From Streptomyces sp. NBC_01276 (GTDB lineage Bacteria > Actinomycetota > Actinomycetes > Streptomycetales > Streptomycetaceae): 64,000 nt of DNA. Shown here one piece after another: positions 49,288 through 58,389 of the stretch (positions are counted from its first letter, which is position 1; every line of letters starts with the position of its first letter). The translations under genes and the position numbers were made by a program. The notes under the pieces are model-generated. The model was not told the origin of the DNA, did not search any database, and saw nothing but the letters and a program-made list of their open reading frames with translations. The stretch is from positions 5,144,501-5,208,500 of the forward strand of contig NZ_CP108442.1 of the NCBI RefSeq assembly GCF_041435355.1, read 5' to 3'.

Positions 49288-50034
49288 ATGAGTCTGTTCC
49301 GCGACGACGGCATCGTGCTGCGCACCCAGAAGCTGGGTGAGGCGGACCGCATCATCACCCTGCTCACCCGCGGTCACGGCCGCGTACGGGCCGTCGCACG
49401 CGGGGTGCGCCGTACGAAGTCCAAGTTCGGCGCCGGGCTGGAACCTTTCTCCCACGCCGACGTGCAGTTCTTCGCCCGCGGCAGCGAGCTCATCGGCCGC
49501 AGCCTGCCGCTGTGCACCCAGACCGAGATCATCGCCCCCTACGGCAACGGCATCGTCACCGACTACGCCCGGTACACCGCCGGCACCGCGATGCTGGAGA
49601 CCGCCGAACGCTTCACCGAGAACGAGGGCGAACCCTCCGTCCAGCAGTACCTGCTGCTGGTCGGCGCCCTGCGCACGCTCGCGCGCGGCGAACACGAACC
49701 GCACCTCATCCTCGACGCCTTCCTGCTGCGCTCCCTCGCCGTCAACGGCTACGCGCCCAGCTTCGAGGACTGCGCGAAGTGCGGGATCCACGGCCCCAAC
49801 CGGCACTTCTCCGTCGCCGCGGGCGGGGTCATATGCGGAGACTGCCGCGTCCCCGGCTCCGTCGTACCCTCGTCGGAGGCCATCGCACTGCTCAGCGCGC
49901 TGCTGACGGGCGACTGGAAACACGCGGACGCCTGCGAGGCGCGCCACGTGCGGGAGGGCAGCGGGCTGGTCTCGGCCTATTTGCACTGGCATCTGGAGCG
50001 CGGGCTACGCTCCCTGCGTTACGTCGAGAAATAG
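49288..50034 (+). CDS. recO: DNA repair protein RecO
   Basis: RecO works with RecF and RecR to load RecA onto SSB-coated DNA. The 248-residue protein has an N-terminal OB fold ([29 protein letters not shown]), the helical central domain and the zinc-finger region [25 protein letters not shown] (four Cys, about residues 165-190). GACAAT ends 6 bases before ATG 49288, consistent with a leaderless transcript; the upstream open frame is not supported. uppS follows after 11 bases on the same strand, the conserved actinobacterial recO-uppS pair. Confidence 0.94.
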   Translation: MSLFRDDGIVLRTQKLGEADRIITLLTRGHGRVRAVARGVRRTKSKFGAGLEPFSHADVQFFARGSELIGRSLPLCTQTEIIAPYGNGIVTDYARYTAGTAMLETAERFTENEGEPSVQQYLLLVGALRTLARGEHEPHLILDAFLLRSLAVNGYAPSFEDCAKCGIHGPNRHFSVAAGGVICGDCRVPGSVVPSSEAIALLSALLTGDWKHADACEARHVREGSGLVSAYLHWHLERGLRSLRYVEK

Positions 50035-50045
50035 GAGCTGGGCAC

Positions 50046-50867
50046 ATGGCACGACGCGGGATTCTGGGACGCTCTCGCCGCGAGTACAAGGTTCCCGAGC
50101 CGCACCCGTCCGGTGCGCGCCCGCCGAAGATCCCCGGTGAGCTGGTCCCGAACCACGTCGCCGTCGTCATGGACGGCAACGGCCGCTGGGCCAAGGAGCG
50201 CGGCCTGCCGCGCACCGAGGGCCACAAGGTGGGCGAGGGCGTCGTGCTCGACGTGCTCAAGGGCTGCCTGGAGATGGGCGTCAAGAACCTGTCCCTGTAC
50301 GCCTTCTCGACGGAGAACTGGAAGCGCTCGCCCGACGAGGTCCGCTTCCTGATGAACTTCAACCGCGACGTCATCCGCCGCCGCCGCGACGAGATGAACG
50401 AGCTCGGCATCCGGATCCGCTGGGTCGGCCGCATGCCGAAGATGTGGAAGTCCGTCGTCCAGGAGCTCCAGATCGCCCAGGAGCAGACCGTCGACAACGA
50501 CGCGATGACCCTGTACTTCTGCGTGAACTACGGTGGCCGCGCGGAGATCGCCGACGCGGCGCAGGCGATCGCCCGTGACGTGGCCGCCGGCCGGCTGGAC
50601 CCGTCGAAGGTCAACGAGAAGACCTTCGCGAAGTACATCTACTACCCGGACATGCCGGACGTGGACCTGTTCCTGCGTCCCAGCGGCGAGCAGCGCACCT
50701 CCAACTACCTGCTCTGGCAGAGCGCGTACGCCGAGATGGTCTTCCAGGACGTGCTGTGGCCGGACTTCGACCGCCGCAACCTCTGGGCGGCCTGCCTGGA
50801 GTACGCCCAGCGCGACCGCCGCTTCGGCGGCGCCGTCCCGAACCAGTCCGAGGGCTCCACGGGCTGA
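50046..50867 (+). CDS. uppS: isoprenyl transferase (undecaprenyl diphosphate synthase type)
   Basis: A cis-prenyltransferase that makes the polyprenyl carrier lipid used in cell-wall synthesis. The 273-residue protein has [20 protein letters not shown] (catalytic Asp), [16 protein letters not shown], the second-half [11 protein letters not shown] and the terminal [20 protein letters not shown], all conserved family boxes. The N-terminal 40 residues are a charged extension typical of actinobacterial homologues. AGGAG lies about 7 bases before ATG 50046. It is co-transcribed with recO. Product chain length cannot be read from the sequence. Confidence 0.95.
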   Translation: MARRGILGRSRREYKVPEPHPSGARPPKIPGELVPNHVAVVMDGNGRWAKERGLPRTEGHKVGEGVVLDVLKGCLEMGVKNLSLYAFSTENWKRSPDEVRFLMNFNRDVIRRRRDEMNELGIRIRWVGRMPKMWKSVVQELQIAQEQTVDNDAMTLYFCVNYGGRAEIADAAQAIARDVAAGRLDPSKVNEKTFAKYIYYPDMPDVDLFLRPSGEQRTSNYLLWQSAYAEMVFQDVLWPDFDRRNLWAACLEYAQRDRRFGGAVPNQSEGSTG

Positions 50868-50878
50868 CCGGTCGGCCG

Positions 50879-50920
50879 GGCTCCGCCGCCACGGACACGC
50901 CCCGACCGGGCGGTGGAGCC
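50879..50920 (+). terminator. terminator after uppS
   Basis: GGCTCCGCCGCC (50879-50890) pairs with GGCGGTGGAGCC (50909-50920), one G-U, loop of 18, just 11 bases past the uppS stop. Confidence 0.6.
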
Positions 50921-51029
50921 GCGTCACCGCGCCCGCCGTCCGGAGGGCGCGCAGGCGGGCGGCAGGAGCGGCAGACAGGGCTCGCCTTTCGGATCCGGCC
51001 GATGTCGACCGGATCCGATCGGTCTTCGG

Positions 51030-51050
51030 CCGGATCCTGACCAGGATCGG
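51030..51050 (-). terminator. hairpin directly after zur
   Basis: CCGGATCCTG and CAGGATCGG form a 9-bp stem with one bulge and a two-base loop, abutting the zur stop (51051-51053). It could end the znu-zur transcript; weaker than the other terminators here. Confidence 0.4.
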
Positions 51051-51479
51051 TCAGCCGGCCGCCGCGCAGTCGGCGCAGGTGCCGAAGATCTCGACGGTGT
51101 GGGCCACGTTCACGTAGCCGTGTTCGGCCGCGATGGCGTCCGCCCACTTCTCCACGGCGGGGCCCTCGACCTCCACCGCCTTGCCGCACTTGCGGCAGAC
51201 CAGGTGGTGGTGGTGCTCCCCGGTGGAGCAGCGCCGGTACACGGACTCGCCGTCGCTGGTGCGCAGCACGTCGACCTCGCCCGCGTCGGCCAGGGACTGC
51301 AGGGTGCGGTACACGGTGGTCAGGCCCACGGAGTCGCCGCGGTGCTTGAGCATGTCGTGCAGCTCCTGGGCGCTGCGGAACTCGTCCACCTCGTCCAGCG
51401 CCGCCGCCACTGCGGCCCGCTGCCGGGTGGACCGTCCTCGTACTGGCGCGGTATTCGTCTCGCCAGGCGCAGTCGCCAC
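51051..51479 (-). CDS. zur: zinc uptake repressor Zur (Fur family)
   Basis: Zur binds zinc and represses zinc uptake and zinc-free ribosomal protein genes. The 142-residue product has the Fur winged helix (RGRSTRQRAAVAAALDEV, LKHRGDSVGLTTVYRTLQSLADAGEVDV), the metal region STGEHHHHLVCRKCGKAVEV with a CxxC structural zinc site and a second CxxC (CADC) near the C-terminus. The sequence is close to Streptomyces Zur as I recall it. I choose GTG 51479 because of GAGGAG 6 bases upstream; a further ATG at 51509 sits just after a CACAAT -10 candidate. It lies 51 bases downstream of znuB. Confidence 0.93.
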   Translation of the reverse strand: MATAPGETNTAPVRGRSTRQRAAVAAALDEVDEFRSAQELHDMLKHRGDSVGLTTVYRTLQSLADAGEVDVLRTSDGESVYRRCSTGEHHHHLVCRKCGKAVEVEGPAVEKWADAIAAEHGYVNVAHTVEIFGTCADCAAAG

Positions 51480-51530
51480 CGGTTCCTCCTCGTTTCGGCC
51501 TCGGCCCATTGTGCCAGGCGGCCGTCCCTC

Positions 51531-52394
51531 TCAGACTGTCACGTCATCCCGCGTACAGACCTCCTCCGCCGCGCGGGCGGACGCCGCGCGGCGCCGGGCC
51601 AGGGGCGCCGAGACGGCCGTCAGGGCCATGAACACCGCGATGGCGAGCAGCACGATCGCGGCGCCGGACGGCGCGTTGAGGTAGTACGTGGCGGTCGTGC
51701 CGACCAGGGAGACGGTGAGGCTGATGCCGATGGCCAGCCCCAGCGTGGCGGCGAAGCCCCGGGTGATCCGCTGCGCGGCCGCGACCGGGATCACCATCAT
51801 GGCGCTGACCAGCAGCAGTCCCACGATGCGCATGGCGACCGTCACGGTGACGGCGGCGGTGACCGCGATCAGCAGGTTCAGCAGGCGCACCGGCAGGCCG
51901 GTGACCTTGGCGAACTCCTCGTCCTGGCAGACGGCGAAGAGCTGTCGGCGCAGGCCGAGGGCGACGGCGAGGACGAAGGCGGCGAGGAGCGCCATCGCGG
52001 TGACGTCCTCGGGCGCGACGGCGGTGATCGAGCCGAACATGGGGCCCAGGAGCTTCGCGGTGGAGCTGCCGCCGAGGTTCACGATCATCACGCCGCCCGC
52101 CAGGCCGCCGTAGAACAGCAGCGACAGGGCGACGTCGCCGCTGGTCCTGCCGCGGGAACGGATCATCTCCATCGCGACGGCGCCGACGACCGCCACGAGG
52201 GTGGCCATCCACACCGGGCTGGTGTTGGTGACGAGGCCGAGCGCGACACCGGTCATCGCGACGTGGCCGAGGCCGTCGCCCATGATCGCCTGGCGGCGCT
52301 GGACCAGGTACGTGCCGATCGCGGGCGCCGTCACGCCGACCAGTGCGGCGGCGATCAGCGCGCGCACCATGAAGGGGTCGTTGAGGAAGCCCAT
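51531..52394 (-). CDS. znuB: zinc ABC transporter permease
   Basis: The membrane subunit of a zinc importer, 287 residues with about eight transmembrane helices. Family landmarks are GTYLVQRRQAIMGDGLGHVAMTGVALG near the N-terminus (the ABC-3 signature), SLLFYGGLAGGV, and LLVSAMMVIPVAAAQRITRG (the coupling region). It starts by sharing an A with the stop of znuC (TGATG), so it is translationally coupled. The gene order znuA-znuC-znuB-zur is the Streptomyces arrangement. Expression should be controlled by Zur through the znuA promoter. Confidence 0.95.
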   Translation of the reverse strand: MGFLNDPFMVRALIAAALVGVTAPAIGTYLVQRRQAIMGDGLGHVAMTGVALGLVTNTSPVWMATLVAVVGAVAMEMIRSRGRTSGDVALSLLFYGGLAGGVMIVNLGGSSTAKLLGPMFGSITAVAPEDVTAMALLAAFVLAVALGLRRQLFAVCQDEEFAKVTGLPVRLLNLLIAVTAAVTVTVAMRIVGLLLVSAMMVIPVAAAQRITRGFAATLGLAIGISLTVSLVGTTATYYLNAPSGAAIVLLAIAVFMALTAVSAPLARRRAASARAAEEVCTRDDVTV

Positions 52395-53209
52395 CAGCTC
52401 AGCAGTCCCGTCCGCAGGGGTTCGGCGTCGTGCGCCGAGTGGGGGTGTACGTGGTCGTGGCCCGGCAGGGCGTGCTGCCCCACGGCCTCGGGGGGCGGGC
52501 CGTCATGCGTGACGCAGCCGTCGCGCAGTACGACCGCCCGGTCGATCAGGGGTTCCAGGGGACCCAGCTCGTGCAGGACCAGCAGGACGGTGGTCCCGGC
52601 CTCGACCTGGCGGCGTACGGCGTTGGCCAGGACCTCCTGGTTGCCCAGGTCCACGCCGGCCATCGGCTCGTCCATGATCAGGAGTTCGGGTTCGGCGGCG
52701 AGCGCCCGGGCTATGAGCACGCGCTGGTGCTGGCCGCCGGAGAGGGCGTTGACCGAGGCGTCGGCGTGGCCCTCCATGTCCACCAGGGACAGGGCGTGCT
52801 CGACGGCGGCCTTGTCGGCCCTGCGCAGGATCCCGAAGCGGGTGCGGGTCAGCCGGCCGGAGGAGACGACCTCGCGGACGGTGGCGGGTACGCCCCCGGC
52901 GGCGGTGGTCCGCTGGGGGACGTAGCCGATCCGCGACCACTGGCGGAAGCGCTTGAAGTCGGTGCCGAAGAGGGACAGCTCGCCGGAGGTCAGGGGGACC
53001 TGGCCGACGACGGCGCGGACGGCCGTGGACTTGCCCGAGCCGTTGGCGCCGAGCAGGGCGACGACCTCACCCCGGTGCACGGTGAGGTCGACCCCGCGCA
53101 GCACGGGGCGCGAGCCGAGCGAGGCCGTGGCCCCGCGCAGGGATATGACGGTCCGGTCCTGGCCCTCTTGCGGCGTGGACTGCATGGTGCGCGCCTCCGT
53201 TACTGCCAT
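52394..53209 (-). CDS. znuC: zinc ABC transporter ATP-binding protein
   Basis: The ATPase of the zinc importer, 271 residues. Walker A is LLGANGSGKSTAV near residue 55, the Q-loop in GYVPQRTTA, the ABC signature LSGGQHQRVLIARAL near 158, Walker B ELLIMDEPMAGVD and the switch His LLVLHELG. The C-terminal tail HALPGHDHVHPHSAHD is His-rich, which may bind zinc. ATG 53209 overlaps the znuA stop (TAATG). A start at the internal ATG nine codons later is possible. Soluble, and associated with ZnuB at the membrane. Confidence 0.95.
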   Translation of the reverse strand: MAVTEARTMQSTPQEGQDRTVISLRGATASLGSRPVLRGVDLTVHRGEVVALLGANGSGKSTAVRAVVGQVPLTSGELSLFGTDFKRFRQWSRIGYVPQRTTAAGGVPATVREVVSSGRLTRTRFGILRRADKAAVEHALSLVDMEGHADASVNALSGGQHQRVLIARALAAEPELLIMDEPMAGVDLGNQEVLANAVRRQVEAGTTVLLVLHELGPLEPLIDRAVVLRDGCVTHDGPPPEAVGQHALPGHDHVHPHSAHDAEPLRTGLLS

Positions 53210-54195
53210 TACTTGCTCCCGAGTGCCTTCTGCAGGTTCTTCAGGTTGGAGCGCATGACCTCGAAGTAGTCGGCGCCCTGGGACGAGTCGGTGATGCCTT
53301 CGAGGGGGTCCAGGACATCGGTCTTGAGGCCGGTGTCCCGGGCGAGGGCCTTGGCCGTCTTGTCGCTGGCCAGGGCCTCGAAGAACACGGTCGTCACATT
53401 GTCCTTCTTCGCGACGGCCTGGAGTTCCTTCATCCGGGCCGGGCTGGGCTCGGCCTCGGGGTCGACGCCGGAGATGCCCTCCTGGTGCAGGCCGTAGCGC
53501 TCGGCGAGGTAGCCGAAGGCGGAGTGCGTGGCGATGAAGGTCTTGGTGGCCGTGTTCTGCAGGCCGTCCTTGAACTCGGTGTCCAGGGCGCCCAGCTTGG
53601 CGACGAGTTCACCGGCGTTCTTGCGGTAGTCGGCCGCGTTGGAGGGGTCGGCCTTCTCCAGTGCGGCGCCGACGCCCTGGGCGATCTCCGCGTACTTGAC
53701 GGGGTCCAGCCACACGTGGGGGTCGGTTCCGGCCTCGCCGTGGTCGTGCCCGTGGTCGTGCCCGTCGTCCTCGCCCTCGGCCGCGTGGTCGTGGCCCTCG
53801 TGCCCGGCGGCGGAGTGGGTCTCCAGCTTGGTGAGGGTGGCGGCGTCGACGACGTTCTTCGCGCCGGACAGCTCGACGGCCTTGTCCACGGCGGGCTGGA
53901 GGGTCTTGAGGTAGAGCACCACGTCGGCGTCGCCCAGCTGCGAGGTCTGCCGGGGGGTGATCTCCAGGTCGTGCGGTTCGACGCCCGGCTTGGTGAGGCC
54001 CGTGACCTTCACGTGGTCCTTGCCGATCTGCTCGGCGAGGAACTGCAGCGGGTAGAACGACGCCGTCACACCCAGTCTGCCGCCCTTGTCGTCACCGGGC
54101 TGGGCTCCGGCTCCGGAGCAGGCGGTGAGGGCCGTCGCGGCCAGGGCGACGGCACCGGCGAGGGCGGCGGTGGGTATGAGGCGTCGTACGTTCAT
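53209..54195 (-). CDS. znuA: zinc ABC transporter substrate-binding lipoprotein
   Basis: The extracellular zinc-binding subunit, 328 residues. The signal peptide ends in the lipobox LTACSG (lipidated Cys near residue 27), so it is a lipoprotein. The fold is cluster A-I: VTASFYPLQFLAEQIG, TKPGVEPHDLEITPRQ (zinc-binding His), DPHVWLDPVKY (His), ATHSAFGYLAERYGL (His) and VFFEALASD. A His/Asp-rich loop, GHEGHDHAAEGEDDGHDHGH, is the usual zinc-scavenging insert. ATG 54195 (MNVRRLIPT) is the best start; ATG codons at 54204 and 54210 lie further upstream inside the operator region. Confidence 0.95.
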   Translation of the reverse strand: MNVRRLIPTAALAGAVALAATALTACSGAGAQPGDDKGGRLGVTASFYPLQFLAEQIGKDHVKVTGLTKPGVEPHDLEITPRQTSQLGDADVVLYLKTLQPAVDKAVELSGAKNVVDAATLTKLETHSAAGHEGHDHAAEGEDDGHDHGHDHGEAGTDPHVWLDPVKYAEIAQGVGAALEKADPSNAADYRKNAGELVAKLGALDTEFKDGLQNTATKTFIATHSAFGYLAERYGLHQEGISGVDPEAEPSPARMKELQAVAKKDNVTTVFFEALASDKTAKALARDTGLKTDVLDPLEGITDSSQGADYFEVMRSNLKNLQKALGSK

Positions 54196-54231
54196 GACAT
54201 CCATTTTCATCAAAGATGGAAACGATTGTCA
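54195..54231 (-). promoter_or_regulatory. candidate Zur box(es) upstream of znuA
   Basis: Two AT-rich 15-mers resemble the Zur box TGAAAATCATTTTCA that I recall for streptomycetes: TGACATCCATTTTCA (54195-54209; 12 of 15) and TGGAAACGATTGTCA (54217-54231; 11 of 15). They lie within and just upstream of the znuA start and stand out from the GC-rich surroundings. Confidence 0.55.
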
Positions 54232-54279
54232 AAAGCCCCGGTGAGCGGACTGCCGTCCTCCGTAGAAGGGGTCCCCGAT

Positions 54280-54310
54280 TTGATAGGCGGGGTGCGGGCG
54301 CCGGTAACCT
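54280..54310 (+). promoter_or_regulatory. candidate glyS promoter
   Basis: TTGATA (54280-54285) and TAACCT (54305-54310) with a 19-base spacer. The leader would be about 33 bases to GTG 54350. No T-box features are visible. Confidence 0.5.
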
Positions 54311-54349
54311 AAAGACTTCGCCGTTCGTCCTCGTAATGAAGAGAGCACC

Positions 54350-55732
54350 GTGGCCGCCGACAAGATCGAAACCATCGTCAGCCTGAGCAAGCGCCGTGGC
54401 TTCGTTTTCCCGTGCAGTGACATCTACGGCGGCTCCAGGGCTGCCTGGGACTACGGCCCGCTCGGTGTCGAGCTCAAGGAGAACATCAAGCGCCAGTGGT
54501 GGAAGGCGATGGTCACCGGGCGTGAGGACGTCGTCGGCCTCGACTCTTCCGTGATCCTGGCCCCCGAGGTGTGGGTGGCCTCCGGCCACGTCGCGACCTT
54601 CTCCGACCCGCTCACCGAGTGCACCTCCTGCCACAAGCGCCAGCGTGCCGACCACCTGGAAGAGGCGTACGAGGCCAAGCACGGCCGCCTGCCCGCCAAC
54701 GGCCTTGCCGACGTCAACTGCCCCCACTGTGGCGTGAAGGGCCAGTTCACCGAGCCCAAGCAGTTCTCCGGCATGCTGGAGACCCACCTCGGCCCGACCC
54801 AGGACACCGGTTCCAAGGCATACCTGCGCCCGGAGACCGCCCAGGGCATCTTCACCAACTTCGCCCACGTGCAGACGACTTCGCGCAAGAAGCCCCCGTT
54901 CGGCATCGCGCAGATGGGCAAGTCCTTCCGCAACGAGATCACGCCGGGCAACTTCATCTTCCGCACGCGCGAGTTCGAGCAGATGGAGATGGAGTTCTTC
55001 GTCAAGCCGGGCGAGGACGAGCAGTGGCAGGAGTACTGGATGGCCGAGCGGTGGAACTGGTACCGCGGCCTCGGTATCCGCGAGGAGAACATCCGCTGGT
55101 ACGAGCACCCGAAGGAGAAGCTGTCCCACTACTCGAAGCGCACCGCCGACATCGAGTACCGCTTCAACTTCGGTGGCAACGAGTTCTCCGAGCTGGAGGG
55201 CGTGGCCAACCGCACCGACTTCGACCTCAAGGCGCACTCCGCCGCCTCCGGCCAGGACCTGACGTACTTCGACCAGGAGGCCGGCGAGCGTTACACGCCG
55301 TACGTCATCGAGCCGGCGGCCGGTGTGAACCGCGCCATGCTCGCCTTCATGCTCGACGCGTACAACGAGGACGAGGCCCCCAACGCCAAGGGCGTCATGG
55401 AGAAGCGCACCGTCATGCGCCTCGACCCGCGCCTGGCGCCCATCAAGGTCGCCGTCCTGCCGCTGTCCCGCAACGCGACGCTGTCGCCGAAGGCCAAGGG
55501 CCTGGCCGCCGACCTGCGCAAGAACTGGAACATCGAGTTCGACGACGCCGGTGCCATCGGCCGCCGCTACCGTCGCCAGGACGAGATCGGTACGCCGTTC
55601 TGCGTCACCGTCGACTTCGACACCCTGGACGACAACGCGGTGACCGTGCGCGAGCGCGACACCATGAAGCAGGAGCGCGTCTCCCTGGACCAGATCCAGA
55701 GCTACCTCGGCAGCCGTCTGCTCGGCTGCTAG
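54350..55732 (+). CDS. glyS: glycyl-tRNA synthetase (alpha-2 type)
   Basis: A homodimeric class II synthetase that charges tRNA-Gly. The 460-residue protein begins [20 protein letters not shown] and has class II motif 1 [17 protein letters not shown], motif 2 [22 protein letters not shown], and motif 3 [18 protein letters not shown] four-Cys zinc region is inserted (CTSCHKRQ and CPHCGVKG, about residues 88-130). The C-terminal anticodon-binding domain is present. GTG 54350 is preceded by AGAGAG about 6 bases upstream. It is divergent from znuA across a region that also holds the Zur boxes. A 23-bp terminator follows. Confidence 0.96.
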   Translation: MAADKIETIVSLSKRRGFVFPCSDIYGGSRAAWDYGPLGVELKENIKRQWWKAMVTGREDVVGLDSSVILAPEVWVASGHVATFSDPLTECTSCHKRQRADHLEEAYEAKHGRLPANGLADVNCPHCGVKGQFTEPKQFSGMLETHLGPTQDTGSKAYLRPETAQGIFTNFAHVQTTSRKKPPFGIAQMGKSFRNEITPGNFIFRTREFEQMEMEFFVKPGEDEQWQEYWMAERWNWYRGLGIREENIRWYEHPKEKLSHYSKRTADIEYRFNFGGNEFSELEGVANRTDFDLKAHSAASGQDLTYFDQEAGERYTPYVIEPAAGVNRAMLAFMLDAYNEDEAPNAKGVMEKRTVMRLDPRLAPIKVAVLPLSRNATLSPKAKGLAADLRKNWNIEFDDAGAIGRRYRRQDEIGTPFCVTVDFDTLDDNAVTVRERDTMKQERVSLDQIQSYLGSRLLGC

Positions 55733-55744
55733 GTCCCGACGCGA

Positions 55745-55793
55745 GAAAGCCGGTGGCCCGGTGCGCGATCCGCGCACCGGGCCACCGGCTTTC
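55745..55793. terminator. 23-bp terminator between glyS and the VC0807-like gene
   Basis: A perfect 23-bp stem, 55745-55767 with 55771-55793, with an ATC loop and AAAG/CTTT ends, so it can act on both strands. It separates glyS from the convergent gene at 55814. Confidence 0.9.
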
Positions 55794-55813
55794 GTGTGTT
55801 CCTGCGCGGCGGG

Positions 55814-56548
55814 TCAGGCCGCGGGGGTTCCTCCGGCGGTCTGCACGGCCGGCTGCCCGGCCGCCTGCGCCGCCGCCTCGGCCGCCCGCCTCTCACCCTC
55901 GGCCTGGGAGCGCTTGCCGTAGCGGGTCGTCCACACCGCCAGGCCGATCATGGTCCCGTAGATCATGAACGGGCTGATCACCACCATGGTCGAGGTGCTC
56001 AGGGCGAAGGCCAGGGCGATCCGGACCAGGGCCTCGATGACGTAGGCGGCGCCCCACACCAGGGTCATGCGGCGCATCGTGGTGCGGAAGCCCTCGTACT
56101 GCCACAGGCCGTTCCACCAGGCGGTGCTCTCCGGAGTGCCGTCCGTGGCGAACTTGCGGCCGAAGTAGAAGATCAGCGGGCGGGCCGTGGCCAGGGTGGC
56201 CAGGCAGAGCAGCCCGAACAGGCCCGTCACGCCCGAGTCCTTGATCAGCAGGGCCCGCGCCGAGTGGGCGCCGATGAGTGAGACGACGGCGGTGATCACC
56301 AGGAACACGATGGTGACCAGGGCGAATTCGTCGAGCTTGCGCCGCCAGGCCACGACGATGGCGGTGTCGAGAACCGCCCAGGCGCCACTGATGAGCAGCG
56401 CCGCGAACTCGCTCCAGCCGTGGTCCTTGAGCGCGTTGTACGTGAGGATCGGCGCGACCACATTCAGGCCGATCGTCAGGATCCAGCTGACGGCGGCGGC
56501 CGCGCCGGAGCGCGCGGGAGGTGCGGGACGTGAGACGTCGGTGGACAA
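55814..56548 (-). CDS. VC0807-like integral membrane protein
   Basis: A 244-residue protein with about six transmembrane helices (AVSWILTIGLNVVAPILTY, EFALVTIVFLVITAVVSLIG, VTGLFGLLCLATLATA and others). The segment TARPLIFYFGRKFATDGTPE followed by WWNGLWQYEGFRTTMRRMTLVWG is characteristic of the VC0807 family, whose function is unknown. TTG 56548 (LSTDVSRPAPP) is preferred because AGGGGGAA lies 4 bases upstream; ATG 56569 and the long frame to 56848 are alternatives, the latter unlikely. It is convergent with glyS and downstream of TetR on the same strand. Confidence 0.78.
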   Translation of the reverse strand: MSTDVSRPAPPARSGAAAAVSWILTIGLNVVAPILTYNALKDHGWSEFAALLISGAWAVLDTAIVVAWRRKLDEFALVTIVFLVITAVVSLIGAHSARALLIKDSGVTGLFGLLCLATLATARPLIFYFGRKFATDGTPESTAWWNGLWQYEGFRTTMRRMTLVWGAAYVIEALVRIALAFALSTSTMVVISPFMIYGTMIGLAVWTTRYGKRSQAEGERRAAEAAAQAAGQPAVQTAGGTPAA

Positions 56549-56705
56549 GGTTCCCCCTGGAACGTACATGGTGAAGTGTGCGGTAAGGGGACCGTAAAGA
56601 AATGACAGGGACATGTACAAGTTGGCTGACCCAAAATGATCGCCAAGCCGTCCGGAGGGTTTCATTCCGGATGGTGGGTTTCGTTCCGGACAGCGGAGTC
56701 CCAGG

Positions 56706-57299
56706 TCAGGCGCGCAGGCCTCGGATGATGAGCGAGGTGACGGCCTCGAACTCGGGCACGATCGTCGGCGAGATCCAGTCGGCCGCGTACTGCGGATCGT
56801 GGAAGCGCCCGGTGGCGTCGAACACGGCGCGGGCGGCCGCGGGGACATCGGGAGCGGCCAGGGTGCCGGCCGCGACGCCCTCGGCGATGATCCGTGTCAG
56901 CTGGTCGATGAGCTGGGTCAGGTGGGCGTCGACCACCCCGCTGTTCTCGGCCAGCAGCACGGTGTAGGTGGCGAACAGCTCGGGATCCGCCCCGGCCTTC
57001 TTCCGCTTGGCCTCGAAGAGGGCTTCGAGCCACGTCTCCAGCTTGGTGGGGGCCGCCTCGGCCGGAGCCGAGGCGATGCGCTCCAGCACGACCACGCTCT
57101 TGGCGAGCCAGCGGTCCGTGACGGCCTCGCGCAGTGCCGCCTTCGACGGGAAGTGCCGGTACACGCTGCCGTGGCTGACGCCCAGGGCGCGCGCCACGTC
57201 CACCACGGTCGCCTTGCCCGGGCCGAAGCGCCGCAGCACCTCCTCGGTCGTTTCGAGGATGCGCTCGGGGGTCAGGGGCTCGGCGGCAGCGGAGGGCAT
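56706..57299 (-). CDS. TetR/AcrR family transcriptional regulator
   Basis: A 197-residue repressor-type protein. The N-terminal helix-turn-helix reads ILETTEEVLRRFGPGKATVVDVARALGVSHGSVYRHFPSKAALREAV, in full accord with the family; the C-terminal ligand domain (about 60-197) is helical with no recognisable ligand signature. TACGGT ends 7 bases before ATG 57299, giving a probable leaderless transcript of its own, and a perfect 6-2-6 palindrome overlaps this -10. The aldo-keto reductase gene lies 21 bases upstream on the same strand and is a likely target. Confidence 0.92.
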   Translation of the reverse strand: MPSAAAEPLTPERILETTEEVLRRFGPGKATVVDVARALGVSHGSVYRHFPSKAALREAVTDRWLAKSVVVLERIASAPAEAAPTKLETWLEALFEAKRKKAGADPELFATYTVLLAENSGVVDAHLTQLIDQLTRIIAEGVAAGTLAAPDVPAAARAVFDATGRFHDPQYAADWISPTIVPEFEAVTSLIIRGLRA

Positions 57300-57300
57300 G

Positions 57301-57314
57301 GGTACGACCGTACC
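57301..57314 (-). promoter_or_regulatory. palindrome over the tetR -10 element
   Basis: GGTACG-AC-CGTACC is a perfect 6-2-6 palindrome that contains most of the -10 TACGGT (57312-57307), directly before the tetR start. A bound repressor would block tetR transcription, the usual autoregulation of this family. Confidence 0.5.
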
Positions 57315-57320
57315 GCCCGC

Positions 57321-58373
57321 TCAGTGCTCGCTGTCCAGGTGGGCCATCTGGGCCGCCGGGTAGCGATCGCCGGCCGCCGCTCCCGCCGGGACCGCCGCTT
57401 CGACGGCCGCCAGGTCCGCCGGGGTCAGCTCCACCCGCATGGCACCGAGTGCCTCCGCCAGCCGGTCCCGGCGCCGGGCCCCGACCAGCGGCACGATGTC
57501 GACGCCGTGGCGCGGCCCCTGGGCGAGCACCCAGGCGATGGCGGTCTGCGCGACACTCACGCCCTTCTCCGCGGCCACCTTGCGCAGTACCTCGACCAGG
57601 TCGAGGTTGCGCTGGAGGTTCTCGCCCTGGAAGCGGGGGCTCATCCCGCGGAAGTCGCCCGGGGCCAGCTCGCGGTCGCGGGAGAAGTGGCCGCTGATCA
57701 AGCCGCGGGAGAGCACCCCGTACGCCGTGATCCCGATGCCGAGTTCTCTGGCGGTCGGCAGGATCTCGTCCTCGATGCCGCGGGAGATCAGGGAGTACTC
57801 GATCTGGAGGTCGGAGATCGGGGCCACGGCGGCGGCCCGGCGCAGGGTGTCGGCGCCGACCTCGGAGAGGCCGATGTGCCGTACGTGTCCCGCCTGCACG
57901 GCCTCGGCGATGGCCCCGACGGTTTCCTCGATCGGGACGTCCGGGTCCACGCGGGCGATCCGGTAGACGTCGATGTGGTCCCGGCCGAGCCGCTGCAGGG
58001 AGTAGGCCAGGAAGTTCTTCACGGCCGCGGGCCGGCCGTCGTACCCGGTGAAGCCGCCCTCGACGGTGCGCAGGGCTCCGAACTTGACGCTGGTCAGCGC
58101 CGCCTCGCGGGCGGCCGCGGGGGCGGTGCGCAGGGCTTCGTTGATCAGCAGCTCGTTGTGGCCCATTCCGTAGAAGTCGCCGGTGTCGAGCAGCGTGTTC
58201 ATCCCGGCGGGAGCCGCTTCGAGGAAGGCGTGGACGGTCGCGAGGGACTCGGAGCGGTCGGCCTCGCCGTAGAGCGCGGACATGCCCATGCAGCCCAGCC
58301 CCAGGGGGAAGACGGTGGGGCCCGTGGCGCCGAGCGTGCGGGGGGTGGCGGTGGTGTTCTCGTGTGTCGTCAT
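57321..58373 (-). CDS. aldo/keto reductase
   Basis: An NADPH-dependent oxidoreductase of the AKR superfamily, 350 residues. The TIM-barrel landmarks are LGLGCMGMSALYGEADR, NTLLDTGDFYGMGHNELLI (catalytic Asp and Tyr), SVKFGAL (Lys), RDHIDVYRIARVDP (the catalytic His position reads R-I-A-R, so the tetrad may be atypical) and LVGARRRDRLAEALGA (cofactor-binding Arg). ATG 58373 is chosen; the frame to 58544 crosses an operator-like inverted repeat. The tetR gene follows after 21 bases. The physiological substrate is unknown; control by the TetR protein is likely. Confidence 0.9.
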   Translation of the reverse strand: MTTHENTTATPRTLGATGPTVFPLGLGCMGMSALYGEADRSESLATVHAFLEAAPAGMNTLLDTGDFYGMGHNELLINEALRTAPAAAREAALTSVKFGALRTVEGGFTGYDGRPAAVKNFLAYSLQRLGRDHIDVYRIARVDPDVPIEETVGAIAEAVQAGHVRHIGLSEVGADTLRRAAAVAPISDLQIEYSLISRGIEDEILPTARELGIGITAYGVLSRGLISGHFSRDRELAPGDFRGMSPRFQGENLQRNLDLVEVLRKVAAEKGVSVAQTAIAWVLAQGPRHGVDIVPLVGARRRDRLAEALGAMRVELTPADLAAVEAAVPAGAAAGDRYPAAQMAHLDSEH

Positions 58374-58389
58374 GGAACAACAATGGCAT

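Noticed and set aside
54232..54349. T-box riboswitch in front of glyS
   Set aside because: The leader is about 33 bases, has no stem with a glycine anticodon loop and no T-box sequence.
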